Positions 15,575 through 22,426 of a DNA stretch of 34,425 nucleotides are shown here, piece after piece (position 1 is the first letter of the stretch; each line of letters starts with the position of its first letter). The stretch is from positions 1-34,425 of the IMG/VR virus record IMGVR_UViG_3300021091_000226; one strand, given 5' to 3'. The notes beneath the pieces are model-generated. The model was given only the letters and a program-made list of their open reading frames with translations. It made no database searches and was not told the DNA's origin. The translations under genes were made by a program, and so were the position numbers. Source of the stretch: a virus.

Positions 15575-16068
15575 AGTATCTCCTTGTTGAGCCTTTCTTT
15601 TTTTCTGTGATCTAAGAGCGCCTCAAGGCTGTGAAACGGCCTTAGATCCTTATGCGGGACGAAGTAGCAGACCGGATCCTTGGAGTGTTTGAACTGCTCG
15701 GCCTTGCCTTCGTTTGCATAAATCCATCCCATGATCTCGTAGTCGGGACACTTGCCCGTCACCGAGACAATGATCCCCTTATCGTCAGGGCGTATCTTCA
15801 CGTCATTCCTGCTCGACCAGCGGACCTCGAAATCCGTGTTGGCGATGTCGGGGGAATGAAAGGTGTTCACCCCGTAGCCCCAGTAGATTCCAAGGGCCTT
15901 CGAAACGGCAAGTTCGGCATGAGCCGACTCGATATGGAAACCCCACAACTCGCCCGTCACCCGCTCCGGAAACCTCGGCTCCCGATGGCGATAGCTGGCC
16001 TCGGCATTACGACGCATGCCCACATAGCCGGCGACCAGCACCTCGTTGATGTTCAGCTTCACTTGCAT
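15571..16068 (-). CDS. Hypothetical phage protein, possibly PD-(D/E)XK-like
   Basis: 165 residues. The central part (HAELAVSKALGIYWGYGVNT, then DIANTDFEVRWSSRNDVKI) has the helix, acidic residue and E-x-R/K strand order of restriction-like folds, though the full catalytic set is not certain. It recurs in my memory as an unnamed phage protein near recombination genes. It lies between the Cas4-like nuclease (10-base overlap) and the DnaA-like gene (ATGA), so a role in DNA processing is plausible. Confidence 0.55.
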   Translation of the reverse strand: MQVKLNINEVLVAGYVGMRRNAEASYRHREPRFPERVTGELWGFHIESAHAELAVSKALGIYWGYGVNTFHSPDIANTDFEVRWSSRNDVKIRPDDKGIIVSVTGKCPDYEIMGWIYANEGKAEQFKHSKDPVCYFVPHKDLRPFHSLEALLDHRKKERLNKEIL

Positions 16069-17126
16069 CGCATCAGCCTTTCGAACTCGCGCTTCTCAAC
16101 GATCTCCCCAAGAAGCGCATCCACCCGCTTGACGGCCTCGGCCTTGGAGCAGTCGTGCTTCTTCTGGATGGCTTTTTCGGCCTCGGTCAGGGAAACGCTG
16201 GCCACCTTGAGGGCCCCATCCGTCCCAAGCTCCTCCGCAAGCCTCTGGAGGGCTTCGGCGTCATCAGACACCTGACGGCGTTTAACGGACTGAAGCTTCC
16301 ATCCCTTAACCTCTCCCCCGTCAGAGAGGATCTCCCTCGCCCTAGACCGGACGGCATCAATGACCGCCTCGGCCACAATGCATCCCTCCAAAAGCTTGGG
16401 TAAATCCTGAGGGTTGATAAGGTCCCTCGCCTCGGGCTTGATCTGGGCCAAGGCCATCGTCTGGCTGGCCGCCTCGGGGCAAATGCCCACCGCCCTACAA
16501 TACTGGCATTGGGGGCCGGCGACCCTTGTGTCGATCTGGCTTTCCAGCTTTTGAAGCTCGTTCCTGATCCGCTCTGACTCCATGCGAAGGGCTGACTCGG
16601 ACAGCTTCTCAATGACCACGGCTTTCCCCGGCTGTAGGATGGTCACATAAGCCGTCTTGACCTTGAATTCCTCAGCCGACAGCACCGCCAAGGCCCGAAG
16701 CTGGGGATTCTCGGTGGAGTCGACCTCGACATATCCGGTCTTGTAGTCAATGACCAGAATCGTCTCGTCATTGGAATAAACCACATCGGGCTTGCCCGTC
16801 ATCTTTACCTCTGAGCCCTCGGCAAACCCGAGCCTCTGCTCCTTGAGAACAAGCGGCTTGCCCTCGTAGCCGATGTCCTCCCTCCATTGGCGCAACGCCA
16901 ACTTCTCAAGCTCGGCCAGCTTCTCCGCTACCTCCAAGTCGTCGGGCGAGAGGCCCGACATGTCGCCACGATAAAGCGCATCATGGATTCGGTTGCCTTT
17001 CATCAGGGCTTCGGTGGGCTCCTGTTCGGGCGCAAGCCTTTCAAGGGCATGCGACCCCGGACATTTGCTCCACCGCTCCCGTTTCGAGGCAGAGGGCAAT
17101 CCCTTGCGATCATCAGCGACAATCAT
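16059..17126 (-). CDS. Cas4/RecB-like PD-(D/E)XK exonuclease (DUF2800 type)
   Basis: 355 residues. Motifs appear in order: RWSKCPGS at 19-25, GNRIH at 44-48, KPD at 112-114, VIDYKTG at 125-131, NPQLRAL at 140-146, then CQYC at 207-210 and C216. Together with Cys22 the cysteines could hold an iron-sulphur cluster as in Cas4/AddB-type nucleases. The acidic and Lys residues form the PD-(D/E)XK active site for DNA end resection. Next to the annealing-like gene at 17480 it forms the expected exonuclease/annealase pair of phage recombination. Confidence 0.8.
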   Translation of the reverse strand: MIVADDRKGLPSASKRERWSKCPGSHALERLAPEQEPTEALMKGNRIHDALYRGDMSGLSPDDLEVAEKLAELEKLALRQWREDIGYEGKPLVLKEQRLGFAEGSEVKMTGKPDVVYSNDETILVIDYKTGYVEVDSTENPQLRALAVLSAEEFKVKTAYVTILQPGKAVVIEKLSESALRMESERIRNELQKLESQIDTRVAGPQCQYCRAVGICPEAASQTMALAQIKPEARDLINPQDLPKLLEGCIVAEAVIDAVRSRAREILSDGGEVKGWKLQSVKRRQVSDDAEALQRLAEELGTDGALKVASVSLTEAEKAIQKKHDCSKAEAVKRVDALLGEIVEKREFERLMRCK

Positions 17127-17335
17127 TCGGCTTCCTCGGGCAAGGCCTTGGCCTTATCATAAATTTCGCTTATCTCTGCCGGCGTGGCCTTGGAGACCCA
17201 TTCGGCTGGAACACAAAAAATGCGCTCCATGTCGTCACCACACAGATGCACAAGGTCCCCCTCTTTCTCGGTCTTTCCGACCCAGACAAAGTGAAGACCC
17301 TCAGGCCCCTCCACGCTGACGGCATCAGGGTTCAC
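17123..17335 (-). CDS. Small hypothetical protein
   Basis: 70 residues from GTG at 17335; an upstream in-frame start lies inside the neighbouring membrane-protein gene. The sequence starts MNPDAVSVEGPEGLHFVWVG, has a beta-rich first half and a helical acidic end (PAEISEIYDKAKALPEEAE). It overlaps the next gene by ATGA and the previous by 11 bases. No family recognised; its place beside the nuclease suggests a recombination accessory. Confidence 0.5.
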   Translation of the reverse strand: MNPDAVSVEGPEGLHFVWVGKTEKEGDLVHLCGDDMERIFCVPAEWVSKATPAEISEIYDKAKALPEEAE

Positions 17336-17480
17336 GCATCTCCTTTCGGACGCGATCCCAGAGCCACAGCATGAAGCAGACGACAAACACCAGTCCGGTG
17401 ACCCCCGCCCCGACAAAAAGGGCGTAGCCCACCAGAACCATGGATGTTTCGGTCAGCATTTTAATGAACTCCCAAGCCAT
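17325..17480 (-). CDS. Small membrane protein
   Basis: 51 residues. One strong transmembrane segment covers residues 14-42 (MVLVGYALFVGAGVTGLVFV and onwards), followed by a basic cytoplasmic tail (WDRVRKEMREP). ATG at 17480 overlaps the stop of the annealing-like gene (TGATG). A membrane protein inside a recombination operon is unusual and may act at the host membrane early in infection. No family recognised. Confidence 0.6.
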   Translation of the reverse strand: MAWEFIKMLTETSMVLVGYALFVGAGVTGLVFVVCFMLWLWDRVRKEMREP

Positions 17481-18301
17481 CAGAACGGCACGTTGTCCAA
17501 CGTCTCCGGCGCCGTCTCAAGGAGCCGGCGGATGATCTTGTTTCTGGCGATGTCGTTGGGGAACGGCTTGCCGTTCTTGGCCAGCTTGAGTTCCTGACCC
17601 TCCAGCCAATGAAGGTATTTGCGACCCTCATCCTCTCTGGCGATCTGGCGAAGCGTCTGGCCCTTGTATTTGCCAAACGGAAGCACCATGTCCTCCACAG
17701 GGGCGTGGGAGTCGGCCTGCATGGCTTGGCGGTTCTTTTCGGCAACCTTCGTGCCCTCGGTCTCAATCAACGCTTGGCGGATTTCCTTCGCCTCCTGAGG
17801 GTCTGGCTGAACCTCGACAATGCGACCACGAGCCTCGTGATCCTTGAACCCGCCATCGGGGACTTCCTCCGCCGGCGTCGCGGAAAGATCGGAAACCCCC
17901 ATCAAGGGAACCACCGAGGCCAAGGCGGAGCGAACCACCTTAGACAAGGCTCTTGTCTGCGCCATCGACCGGATGGCATAGGCGGGAGCGTTCTTCCAGC
18001 GCGGCTCGTCACGTCCGCAGAATCCCTCTGCCTTCGCAACGACAATGCCGGTGTCGGCCTTCCGCAGTTCGGCAGTGGCCACATAGCCGTCCCCTTCGGG
18101 ACGAACCTCGGCCACCCCGGGGATGAAACCCGCCGCATTGGCGAGCATCCCCCAGCCCTCTACCTTGATATACCGCTTCCCCTGAATGGAGATCGTCTGG
18201 TCGAGGACGTTGTCTTTCACCACATGCGCCAAGGTCCGTAGCCCGTGGTGAAGGGCTGACGAATCTATGAGTTGGTTGTTGTTGTTGGTTTGTTGTGTCA
18301 T
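17480..18301 (-). CDS. Single-strand-annealing-like protein with FGKYKG domain
   Basis: 273 residues. Residues 36-135 hold a beta-rich core (GKRYIKVEGWGML; VATAELRKADTG) and the helix AYAIRSMAQTRALSKVVRSA at 107-126, a pattern shared by phage single-strand-annealing proteins, followed by TPAEEVP. Residues 207-236 form a second small domain (LPFGKYKGQTLRQIAREDEG, then YLHWLEGQ) like the DUF3820/Exo-X C-terminal type. It would anneal complementary single strands made by the adjacent Cas4-like nuclease. ATG at 18301 overlaps the upstream stop by 4 bases; longer starts lie inside that gene. Confidence 0.65.
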   Translation of the reverse strand: MTQQTNNNNQLIDSSALHHGLRTLAHVVKDNVLDQTISIQGKRYIKVEGWGMLANAAGFIPGVAEVRPEGDGYVATAELRKADTGIVVAKAEGFCGRDEPRWKNAPAYAIRSMAQTRALSKVVRSALASVVPLMGVSDLSATPAEEVPDGGFKDHEARGRIVEVQPDPQEAKEIRQALIETEGTKVAEKNRQAMQADSHAPVEDMVLPFGKYKGQTLRQIAREDEGRKYLHWLEGQELKLAKNGKPFPNDIARNKIIRRLLETAPETLDNVPF

Positions 18302-18573
18302 AAGCCGTTCCCGCTTTTGCATTCGAGTTCCAGCGGTGCGGAGCGATAACGCCCCCGAAAACGACAATTCAAAAAGTCGTCAAAATGACGAAGGGCACAC
18401 ATGATTTGGCGGAGATCGTTCCCGCCGAAATGAACGAAGTCGGTCTTGCGAAGACCGCGAATGAGGAAATGCCGTATCCAATCCCACTGGTAATCCTTGG
18501 GAAAGGGAACCGGCTTTGATTTCTTCCGAAGCCTAGCGTCGAGCTTCGATAAACCTTTTTGGCTGATTTTTAG
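18298..18573 (-). CDS. Probable gene with no ordinary start codon
   Basis: From the TAG at 18574-18576 to TGA at 18298-18300 the minus strand is open for 91 sense codons. The product looks protein-like, rich in aromatic, Arg and Asp (FPKDYQWDWIRHFLIRGLRK; GGNDLRQIMCALRHFDDFLN), and uses the codons of its neighbours. Its stop overlaps the next ATG as ATGA, exactly as elsewhere in the operon. But no ATG, GTG, TTG or CTG occurs before an ATG two thirds of the way along. A rare start (for example ATC near 18567), a frameshift or a decayed gene are the options. Confidence 0.45.
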   Translation of the reverse strand, partial: LKISQKGLSKLDARLRKKSKPVPFPKDYQWDWIRHFLIRGLRKTDFVHFGGNDLRQIMCALRHFDDFLNCRFRGRYRSAPLELECKSGNGL

Positions 18574-18623
18574 CTATGCGAAGCGATAATTTTTTGGTGT
18601 TCGAATATTTATTGTGCGACAAA
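18574..18623 (-). promoter_or_regulatory. AT-rich region upstream of the recombination operon
   Basis: About 50 bases with A/T runs (TAATTTTTTGG and AATATTTATT on the plus strand) separate the operon from the gene ending at 18624. A GCGATAA element occurs at about 18342 and 18582, with a related CTTCGATAAA at 18544. This is the likeliest promoter/operator of the minus-strand operon, but I cannot fix a -35/-10 pair. Confidence 0.35.
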
Positions 18624-19187
18624 CTAATCGCTTGGCACAACATCACCGGACACGCTTACAGCTTTACGCATCCTCCATCGTGTGAGTGCCGCAAGCCGAG
18701 CGGCGACACGTTTTTTCGGTGATGATTTTCTGCCCCCGAGACTCCCGAGGTATTGCATCCTTTTTCGCACAGCGGCTTCAACGTGAGTCACACTATTTTT
18801 GGTGCCTAGTTGTGTCAACACAAAATTTGTTATTCTCTTCTTTGCCGCATCACGGCGGGCGGTTTTGGGGTTTGGGGGCTTGGTATTGCAGGCTCGCTTG
18901 CATTCCCGGCAACAGGCCCGGCAACCCCGCCACCGCTCCTCATCGGCCAAGATGTTCTGAGGATCACACAGGTAGACGTTTTTGCCGTTGATCGACCTAA
19001 TCCTGACAAAAGTGGTCATATAGTCCGGCTGGGGCTCCCTAGGCTCAAATTCCTTGGCTAGGAGCAGTTGCCCGTCCGGATCCATGGGCCGGCTGTCCAC
19101 CGAGAGATTCCCCAGCACAACAACCGAAGCACCTATCCCCAAAGGGACATGTGGGAATCTCTGCTGTTTCGGGCAATAGGTTCTCAT
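18624..19187 (-). CDS. Cys-rich hypothetical protein with GG-Lys/Arg module
   Basis: 187 residues from ATG at 19187. Residues about 75-100 carry a Cys cluster (CDPQNILADEERWRGCRACC, then RECKRAC), possibly a metal site. The C-terminal part (RMQYLGSLGGRKSSPKKRVA, then ALTRW) matches the LG-x-LGG-Lys/Arg-x-RW module common in small phage proteins. A variant of the start motif (AGAACA, 7 bases, TAGTT) lies just upstream; 4 bases after TAGTT there is an out-of-frame ATG that would give a different 48-residue peptide, so the start is uncertain. Met34 is an alternative start. Confidence 0.5.
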   Translation of the reverse strand: MRTYCPKQQRFPHVPLGIGASVVVLGNLSVDSRPMDPDGQLLLAKEFEPREPQPDYMTTFVRIRSINGKNVYLCDPQNILADEERWRGCRACCRECKRACNTKPPNPKTARRDAAKKRITNFVLTQLGTKNSVTHVEAAVRKRMQYLGSLGGRKSSPKKRVAARLAALTRWRMRKAVSVSGDVVPSD

Positions 19188-19213
19188 CCATATACAACTA
19201 CCCACCGTGTTCT
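19188..19213 (-). promoter_or_regulatory. Start-associated motif, variant
   Basis: AGAACA, 7 bases, TAGTT, 8 bases, ATG at 19187. A degenerate minus-strand copy with T-A-G instead of T-A-A. Confidence 0.5.
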
Positions 19214-19222
19214 TGTTCAAGG

Positions 19223-19258
19223 ACGAGTGTCACGAGTGTCACGAGTGTCACGCTGTCA
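19223..19258. repeat. Four 9-bp tandem repeats (ACGAGTGTC family)
   Basis: ACGAGTGTC occurs three times head to tail at 19223, 19232 and 19241, followed by the degenerate ACGCTGTCA. It lies between two minus-strand genes. Possible iterons for an initiator or an operator array. Confidence 0.8.
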
Positions 19259-19304
19259 CAACACGTTTTTTGGCTCTTTTTACCCTGTGACACTTGTGAC
19301 ACTC
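19234..19304. repeat. 18-bp inverted repeat around a T-rich loop
   Basis: GAGTGTCACGAGTGTCAC at 19234-19251 pairs with GTGACACTTGTGACACTC at 19287-19304 with one mismatch, leaving a 35-base spacer with two runs of T. Each arm itself holds two copies of GTGTCAC, so this is a palindrome built from direct repeats. Confidence 0.8.
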
Positions 19305-19305
19305 G

Positions 19306-19373
19306 GTAGCGATCCTAGCATTCCTAGCATTCCTAGCGTGGCTAGCACCCCTAGCACCCCTAGCACCCCTATT
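19306..19373. repeat. 9-bp tandem repeats (CTAGC every 9 bases)
   Basis: CTAGC recurs at exactly 9-base steps at 19315, 19324, 19333, 19342, 19351 and 19360. A degenerate unit flanks each side (GTAGC at 19306, CTATT at 19369). Variable positions shift from ATT to ACC along the array. The array ends at the stop of the next minus-strand gene. Confidence 0.85.
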
Positions 19374-19374
19374 A

Positions 19375-19854
19375 TCAGTTCAGCCCGGGCTCAAGCATCT
19401 GATGGCGACGGGCGGTGTCCTTCAGGACCGAAAACTCCCTCGAAACGGCCATCTTCGCCAAAGAAATCTTCCCCCCGATACCCGTAAGCAACTCGTCCAA
19501 GGTATCGGCTGATCCCCTCAACTGCCATTCCAGCCCATGTCCGGGGGCATTCTTGAGCCTCTTAAACTCAAACCTCGGCCGCACCGAGAATCCCCAAGCC
19601 CTGTAAAGGTCGCTTGCCGGCTGGCATCGGCACCACAAATAGCCGTGGGCACAATACCCTCCCCCGCCCAAGGAGCCATTCCGGTAGAACCGAAGCAGGG
19701 CCACCCACTCCTGAGGATCCTCCCCTCCCCTCATGCTCACCCAGCACCCCATGAAGTCCGAGGCATCCAGCCCTTGAATCTGCTTGTAGGTGTGAGGATG
19801 GTTATTCTTCATCTTCCGGGCATCAAGTGACGTTTCAAAAAGGAACATACGCAT
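19375..19854 (-). CDS. Hypothetical protein, first gene of the divergent pair
   Basis: 159 residues from ATG at 19854, beginning MRMFLFETSLDARKMKNNHP. A longer frame exists, but this start is fixed by a perfect start-associated motif 5 bases before it. The middle is rich in Gly, Trp and Cys (GCWVSMRGGEDPQEWVALLR; GGGGYCAHGYLWCRC). No family recognised. The 9-bp repeat array begins right after its stop. It is divergent to the plus-strand gene at 19982. Confidence 0.55.
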   Translation of the reverse strand: MRMFLFETSLDARKMKNNHPHTYKQIQGLDASDFMGCWVSMRGGEDPQEWVALLRFYRNGSLGGGGYCAHGYLWCRCQPASDLYRAWGFSVRPRFEFKRLKNAPGHGLEWQLRGSADTLDELLTGIGGKISLAKMAVSREFSVLKDTARRHQMLEPGLN

Positions 19855-19877
19855 GATGCAATTACCCGCCGTGTTTT
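19855..19877 (-). promoter_or_regulatory. Start-associated motif, minus strand
   Basis: AAAACA, 7 bases (CGGCGGG), TAATT, 5 bases, ATG at 19854. Exact geometry on the minus strand, which shows the motif follows gene direction. Confidence 0.85.
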
Positions 19878-19958
19878 TAAACGCAAGCCTTTGTGTTGAG
19901 TTGTTAAAATAATCCTTGCCCACCCCACCGCCTCACGTAGCCGGATGAGGGTGAGCAA
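19878..19958. promoter_or_regulatory. Divergent intergenic region
   Basis: About 80 bases between two outward-facing start motifs. It is the natural place for divergent promoters. I see an A/T-rich stretch (GTTGTTAAAATAATC) but no convincing -35/-10 pair. Confidence 0.4.
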
Positions 19959-19981
19959 AAAACAAGCCGGGTAATTGGTTT
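19959..19981 (+). promoter_or_regulatory. Start-associated motif (gene 19982)
   Basis: AAAACA, 7 bases (AGCCGGG), TAATT, 5 bases, ATG. Exact geometry. Confidence 0.85.
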
Positions 19982-20350
19982 ATGAACAACCAAATTACCG
20001 AGACGGCATTTCAGTATATCCGCCAACGCATCGGGGATAAGAAGTCCCCCACCATCGAGTCTTTCATGCTCTTAAGCATGATGGATCGGGCCCTGACCAT
20101 CAGGAGAAAGAGCAAGGATCAGCCTGAAAAGAGTGCCTCCGTGGGGGTCACCCAGCTTCTCTTCTTCTTGGCCATCCTTGTTTCCGACCGGAAGGGGCTT
20201 TGCCGGTGGGGCAGCCTTCTCCCAAGCATAGCCATGTTGGACACCAAGCCCTTCCCCGATGAGCCGGAGTTCTTTTCCGACCTTCGTAAAAACGGGGCAG
20301 AGATGCGGGACGACTACTATGACCTCGTCAAAAGGGCCTCGGCGGGGTGA
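19982..20350 (+). CDS. Hypothetical protein, first gene of the plus-strand accessory run
   Basis: 122 residues. A helical N-terminus (FQYIRQRIGDKKSPTIESFM) leads into a hydrophobic middle (VGVTQLLFFLAILVSDRKGL), which could be a buried helix or a membrane segment, and a Tyr/Asp-rich end. No family recognised. It is headed by a perfect start motif and its stop overlaps the HNH gene's GTG (GTGA). Confidence 0.55.
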   Translation: MNNQITETAFQYIRQRIGDKKSPTIESFMLLSMMDRALTIRRKSKDQPEKSASVGVTQLLFFLAILVSDRKGLCRWGSLLPSIAMLDTKPFPDEPEFFSDLRKNGAEMRDDYYDLVKRASAG

Positions 20351-20631
20351 AGCGATGCTTTCTACGGCGCAAAACCCCGCTTCGTCCTTTTACGCAGAAG
20401 CGAAAGGGCCAGCTGGATACCTACAGAAAGTTAAGACTTTCCTATCTAAAAAAGTTCCGCTTCTGCCGGCTCTGCGGGAAGAAGGCCACACAGATTCACC
20501 ACAAACGGGGGCGTATCGGATGGCGTCTCTGCGCCGAGGAATTCTTCATGGCGATCTGCCAAGACTGTCACGCCGACATCCACGCCAATGGAAGATGGGC
20601 CCGAGAAAAGGGCTTCATCTTACCCGCCTAA
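20347..20631 (+). CDS. HNH endonuclease
   Basis: 94 residues from GTG at 20347. The zinc-knuckle and active-site layout is Cys40-x2-Cys43, His51-His52, Cys71-x2-Cys74-His75 and His79 (CRLCGKK; QIHHKRGR; CQDCHADIH). The N-terminus is very basic. HNH nucleases cut or nick DNA; in phages they serve packaging, homing or host DNA breakdown. The small size and lack of other domains fit a stand-alone phage HNH. Confidence 0.8.
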   Translation: MKRCFLRRKTPLRPFTQKRKGQLDTYRKLRLSYLKKFRFCRLCGKKATQIHHKRGRIGWRLCAEEFFMAICQDCHADIHANGRWAREKGFILPA

Positions 20632-20632
20632 A

Positions 20633-20911
20633 ATGATTGGACGAGTTGGATTGGTTGCCGCACACCGAGGCGCTTGGGCGTGGAGGCACAAAAGAATTGA
20701 GATCAAGAGACCCTACTCAAGAAGAAAAAAGGTCAAGGCAGACCGCCTTTGGCAAGGGCAGAATACGCCCGAGCTTAGTTTCGCCCTAGTGGACAAAGAC
20801 AGGAACATCATGAAGTTCTCCATGATGACCTACGGCGAGGCATTTAGACGCAACCGCACCACTAAGGCCTTTGGATTTGCTTGGGTCAGATGCGATAGGA
20901 GGAAAAAATGA
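20633..20911 (+). CDS. Small basic hypothetical protein
   Basis: 92 residues from ATG at 20633, one base after the HNH stop; a longer in-frame version would overlap the HNH gene. The N-terminal half is Arg/Lys-rich (HRGAWAWRHKRIEIKRPYSR) and the rest is mixed alpha/beta with a Phe/Thr-rich end. No family recognised. It overlaps the next gene by ATGA. Confidence 0.5.
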   Translation: MIGRVGLVAAHRGAWAWRHKRIEIKRPYSRRKKVKADRLWQGQNTPELSFALVDKDRNIMKFSMMTYGEAFRRNRTTKAFGFAWVRCDRRKK

Positions 20912-21261
20912 GCTACGAAATTGAAGAAGCACCGGATCCCATCCGTGCGCTAAACTGGATGCGGGACAACGCCGAGAAGCTGGCAAACGCCAAGGCCGAA
21001 AAGGCCTACATCGACCAGTTTCTTAAGAGCAAGAAGGCCGTCCTCATGCAGGAGCTTGCCAAGCAATACCCCAACATGCCCTTGGCCGCACAGGAACGGG
21101 ATGCCGTGGCCCACGAGGAATACCTTGCCCTGCTCAAGGCCCACAAAGAGGCCGTGTTTATCGAGGAGAAAATGAAAGCCCTCATGACGGCGGCACAAAA
21201 TCAGATCGAAATTTGGCGTACCCTCGAAAGCACCAAGAGGGCCGAGCTCAAGGCGTTTTAG
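20908..21261 (+). CDS. Helical phage protein of a recurrent type
   Basis: 117 residues, almost all helix. The pattern DQFLKSKKAVLMQELAKQYP, then HEEYLALLKAHKEA and QIEIWRTLESTKRAEL recalls a recurrent small phage protein often found near recombination genes. No catalytic motif. It overlaps neighbours by 4 bases and by 1 base, so it is cotranslated with the methyltransferase. Confidence 0.55.
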   Translation: MSYEIEEAPDPIRALNWMRDNAEKLANAKAEKAYIDQFLKSKKAVLMQELAKQYPNMPLAAQERDAVAHEEYLALLKAHKEAVFIEEKMKALMTAAQNQIEIWRTLESTKRAELKAF

Positions 21262-21809
21262 TGGACAAGGTCGACCTAGCCGTCACCGCCGGAGAACGGG
21301 GGCGTGAGGATACCCAATGGTTCACCCAAGGGCTTGCCGCAACACTCTGCTCTGCCCTGCCCATGCCCAACCGCCTATGGCTTGATGTGGGTGCTGGAAT
21401 GGGCAGGTCGCGGGAAAGAATCGAGCCGCACGGCTTTCGGGTTATCACCCAAGACCCCGCACCCGACCTTCCGGTGGACACCGACCAGCCCTTGGAAAAG
21501 ATTTACGGGGAGTTTGGGGTGGTGTCGGCCTTCGATGTGATCGAGCACGTCAAGGATGTGCCAGCCTTCACCAAGGAGCTTTCCAGACTTAGTTGCGGGT
21601 ACGTTGTCCTATCAGCCCCCCTTGATTCGGACAGCATATATCACTTCCAAGTCTTCACGCCGCAATATCTACTGCAACAAACCTCATGCATCGGGAGGCT
21701 TTTATTGGCCTACGAGCTTGGAGAGGGATGGGTAAGGCGCATGGATCAACGCATCAAAGAGGGCTTTGGCGCCCTGCTTGTATACAGCGTGGGTAATTGG
21801 GGGGTATGA
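21261..21809 (+). CDS. SAM-dependent methyltransferase (class I)
   Basis: 182 residues from GTG at 21261, which shares one base with the previous TAG. Motif I is LDVGAGMGRS (41-50), an acidic residue (ITQDPAP) ends strand 2, and FDVIEH (91-96) is the post-I motif seen in small-molecule or methionine/biotin-type methyltransferases. No DNA-methylase catalytic motif (DPPY or PCQ) is visible, so the substrate is probably not DNA bases directly. Its last codons carry a start-motif copy used by the small gene that follows. Confidence 0.7.
   Translation: MDKVDLAVTAGERGREDTQWFTQGLAATLCSALPMPNRLWLDVGAGMGRSRERIEPHGFRVITQDPAPDLPVDTDQPLEKIYGEFGVVSAFDVIEHVKDVPAFTKELSRLSCGYVVLSAPLDSDSIYHFQVFTPQYLLQQTSCIGRLLLAYELGEGWVRRMDQRIKEGFGALLVYSVGNWGV
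21781..21805 (+). promoter_or_regulatory. Start-associated motif, weak copy (gene 21806)
   Basis: TATACA, 7 bases, TAATT, then 7 instead of 5 bases before ATG. It lies inside the methyltransferase coding sequence. Confidence 0.5.
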
Positions 21810-21910
21810 AATACTTATTCTATCTGTTCTGGTTCAACCTCGGCCTCTGGCTGGGGCTGGCCCTCACCATCATCCCAATCCTGCTGATCCGGGCGATCTT
21901 CAAGATATGA
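21806..21910 (+). CDS. 34-residue membrane peptide
   Basis: Starts MKYLFYLFWFNLGLWLGLAL and ends RAIFKI: a single hydrophobic helix with a short basic end. ATGA overlaps at both ends and a start-motif copy upstream support a real gene. Possible membrane-disturbing or superinfection role; no family recognised. Confidence 0.6.
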   Translation: MKYLFYLFWFNLGLWLGLALTIIPILLIRAIFKI

Positions 21911-22080
21911 TCATCTCCCCTTCCCGACTCAAGCGGGTTGCCTTGGAGATTGCCTCCAAGCGACACCACAAATTCACGCGGATCTCGCGGGAGTTTATCG
22001 AGAAAGCCGACCGCCATCTTGTCTACTGGGTCGAGTCCCACATCGCCTCGCTTCCGTCCAAGGGAAAGACAATCAAATGA
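21907..22080 (+). CDS. Small basic protein, possible histone-fold-like type
   Basis: 57 residues from ATG at 21907. The pattern VALEIASKRHHKFTRISREF, then EKADRHLVYWVESHIA and KGKTIK resembles small phage proteins whose helix-strand-helix design and NGRKTI-like end recall archaeal histone folds. It is basic and could bind DNA. ATGA overlaps on both sides. The fold is inferred from recall of similar sequences. Confidence 0.5.
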   Translation: MIISPSRLKRVALEIASKRHHKFTRISREFIEKADRHLVYWVESHIASLPSKGKTIK

Positions 22081-22175
22081 GCGAACTGGACAAACAGGTC
22101 GAAACAACCGACCGGTTCTACATCGCCGGCATCATCATCGGCGCAATTACCGGATCGGGCTTTCTTTTCATGTGA
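22077..22175 (+). CDS. 32-residue membrane peptide
   Basis: Starts MSELDKQVETTDRFYIAGII; residues 15-32 form one hydrophobic helix (IAGIIIGAITGSGFLFM). ATGA and GTGA overlaps place it firmly between its neighbours. No family recognised. Confidence 0.55.
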   Translation: MSELDKQVETTDRFYIAGIIIGAITGSGFLFM

Positions 22176-22426
22176 AGCACTCCTACGACCTGAAAATCTA
22201 TAACGGGAGGATCAAGGTCTATGTGGACAGCCACGTTATGTTCTCGTTTAACCAGATAGATTTTAAGGGCTACTATGCCTACAAGGACGACACCAGCCTT
22301 TACGGAATCGATATTTATCTGATCGAAAGCAGTGGCGGGTCGGGGGGTTCGGCCACGATGGAGATTTACTTCAAAACGAAGGAGAACTGGCTCGGGGTCT
22401 TGGAGCTCATGGATAAGCACCTATGA
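22172..22426 (+). CDS. Small beta-rich hypothetical protein
   Basis: 84 residues from GTG at 22172 (GTGA overlap). Alternating hydrophobic strands (YDLKIYNGRIKVYVDSHVMF; YGIDIYLIE; TMEIYFKTKENW) suggest a small beta sheet with a C-terminal helix. No family recognised. It overlaps the next gene by ATGA. Confidence 0.5.
   Translation: MKHSYDLKIYNGRIKVYVDSHVMFSFNQIDFKGYYAYKDDTSLYGIDIYLIESSGGSGGSATMEIYFKTKENWLGVLELMDKHL

Noticed and set aside
19223-19373. CRISPR array
   Set aside because: Units are 9 bp head to tail without unique spacers, so they are tandem repeats or iterons.
21261-21809. DNA adenine or cytosine methylase
   Set aside because: The SAM-binding motifs are present but the catalytic DPPY or PCQ motifs are not; I call it a general class I methyltransferase.
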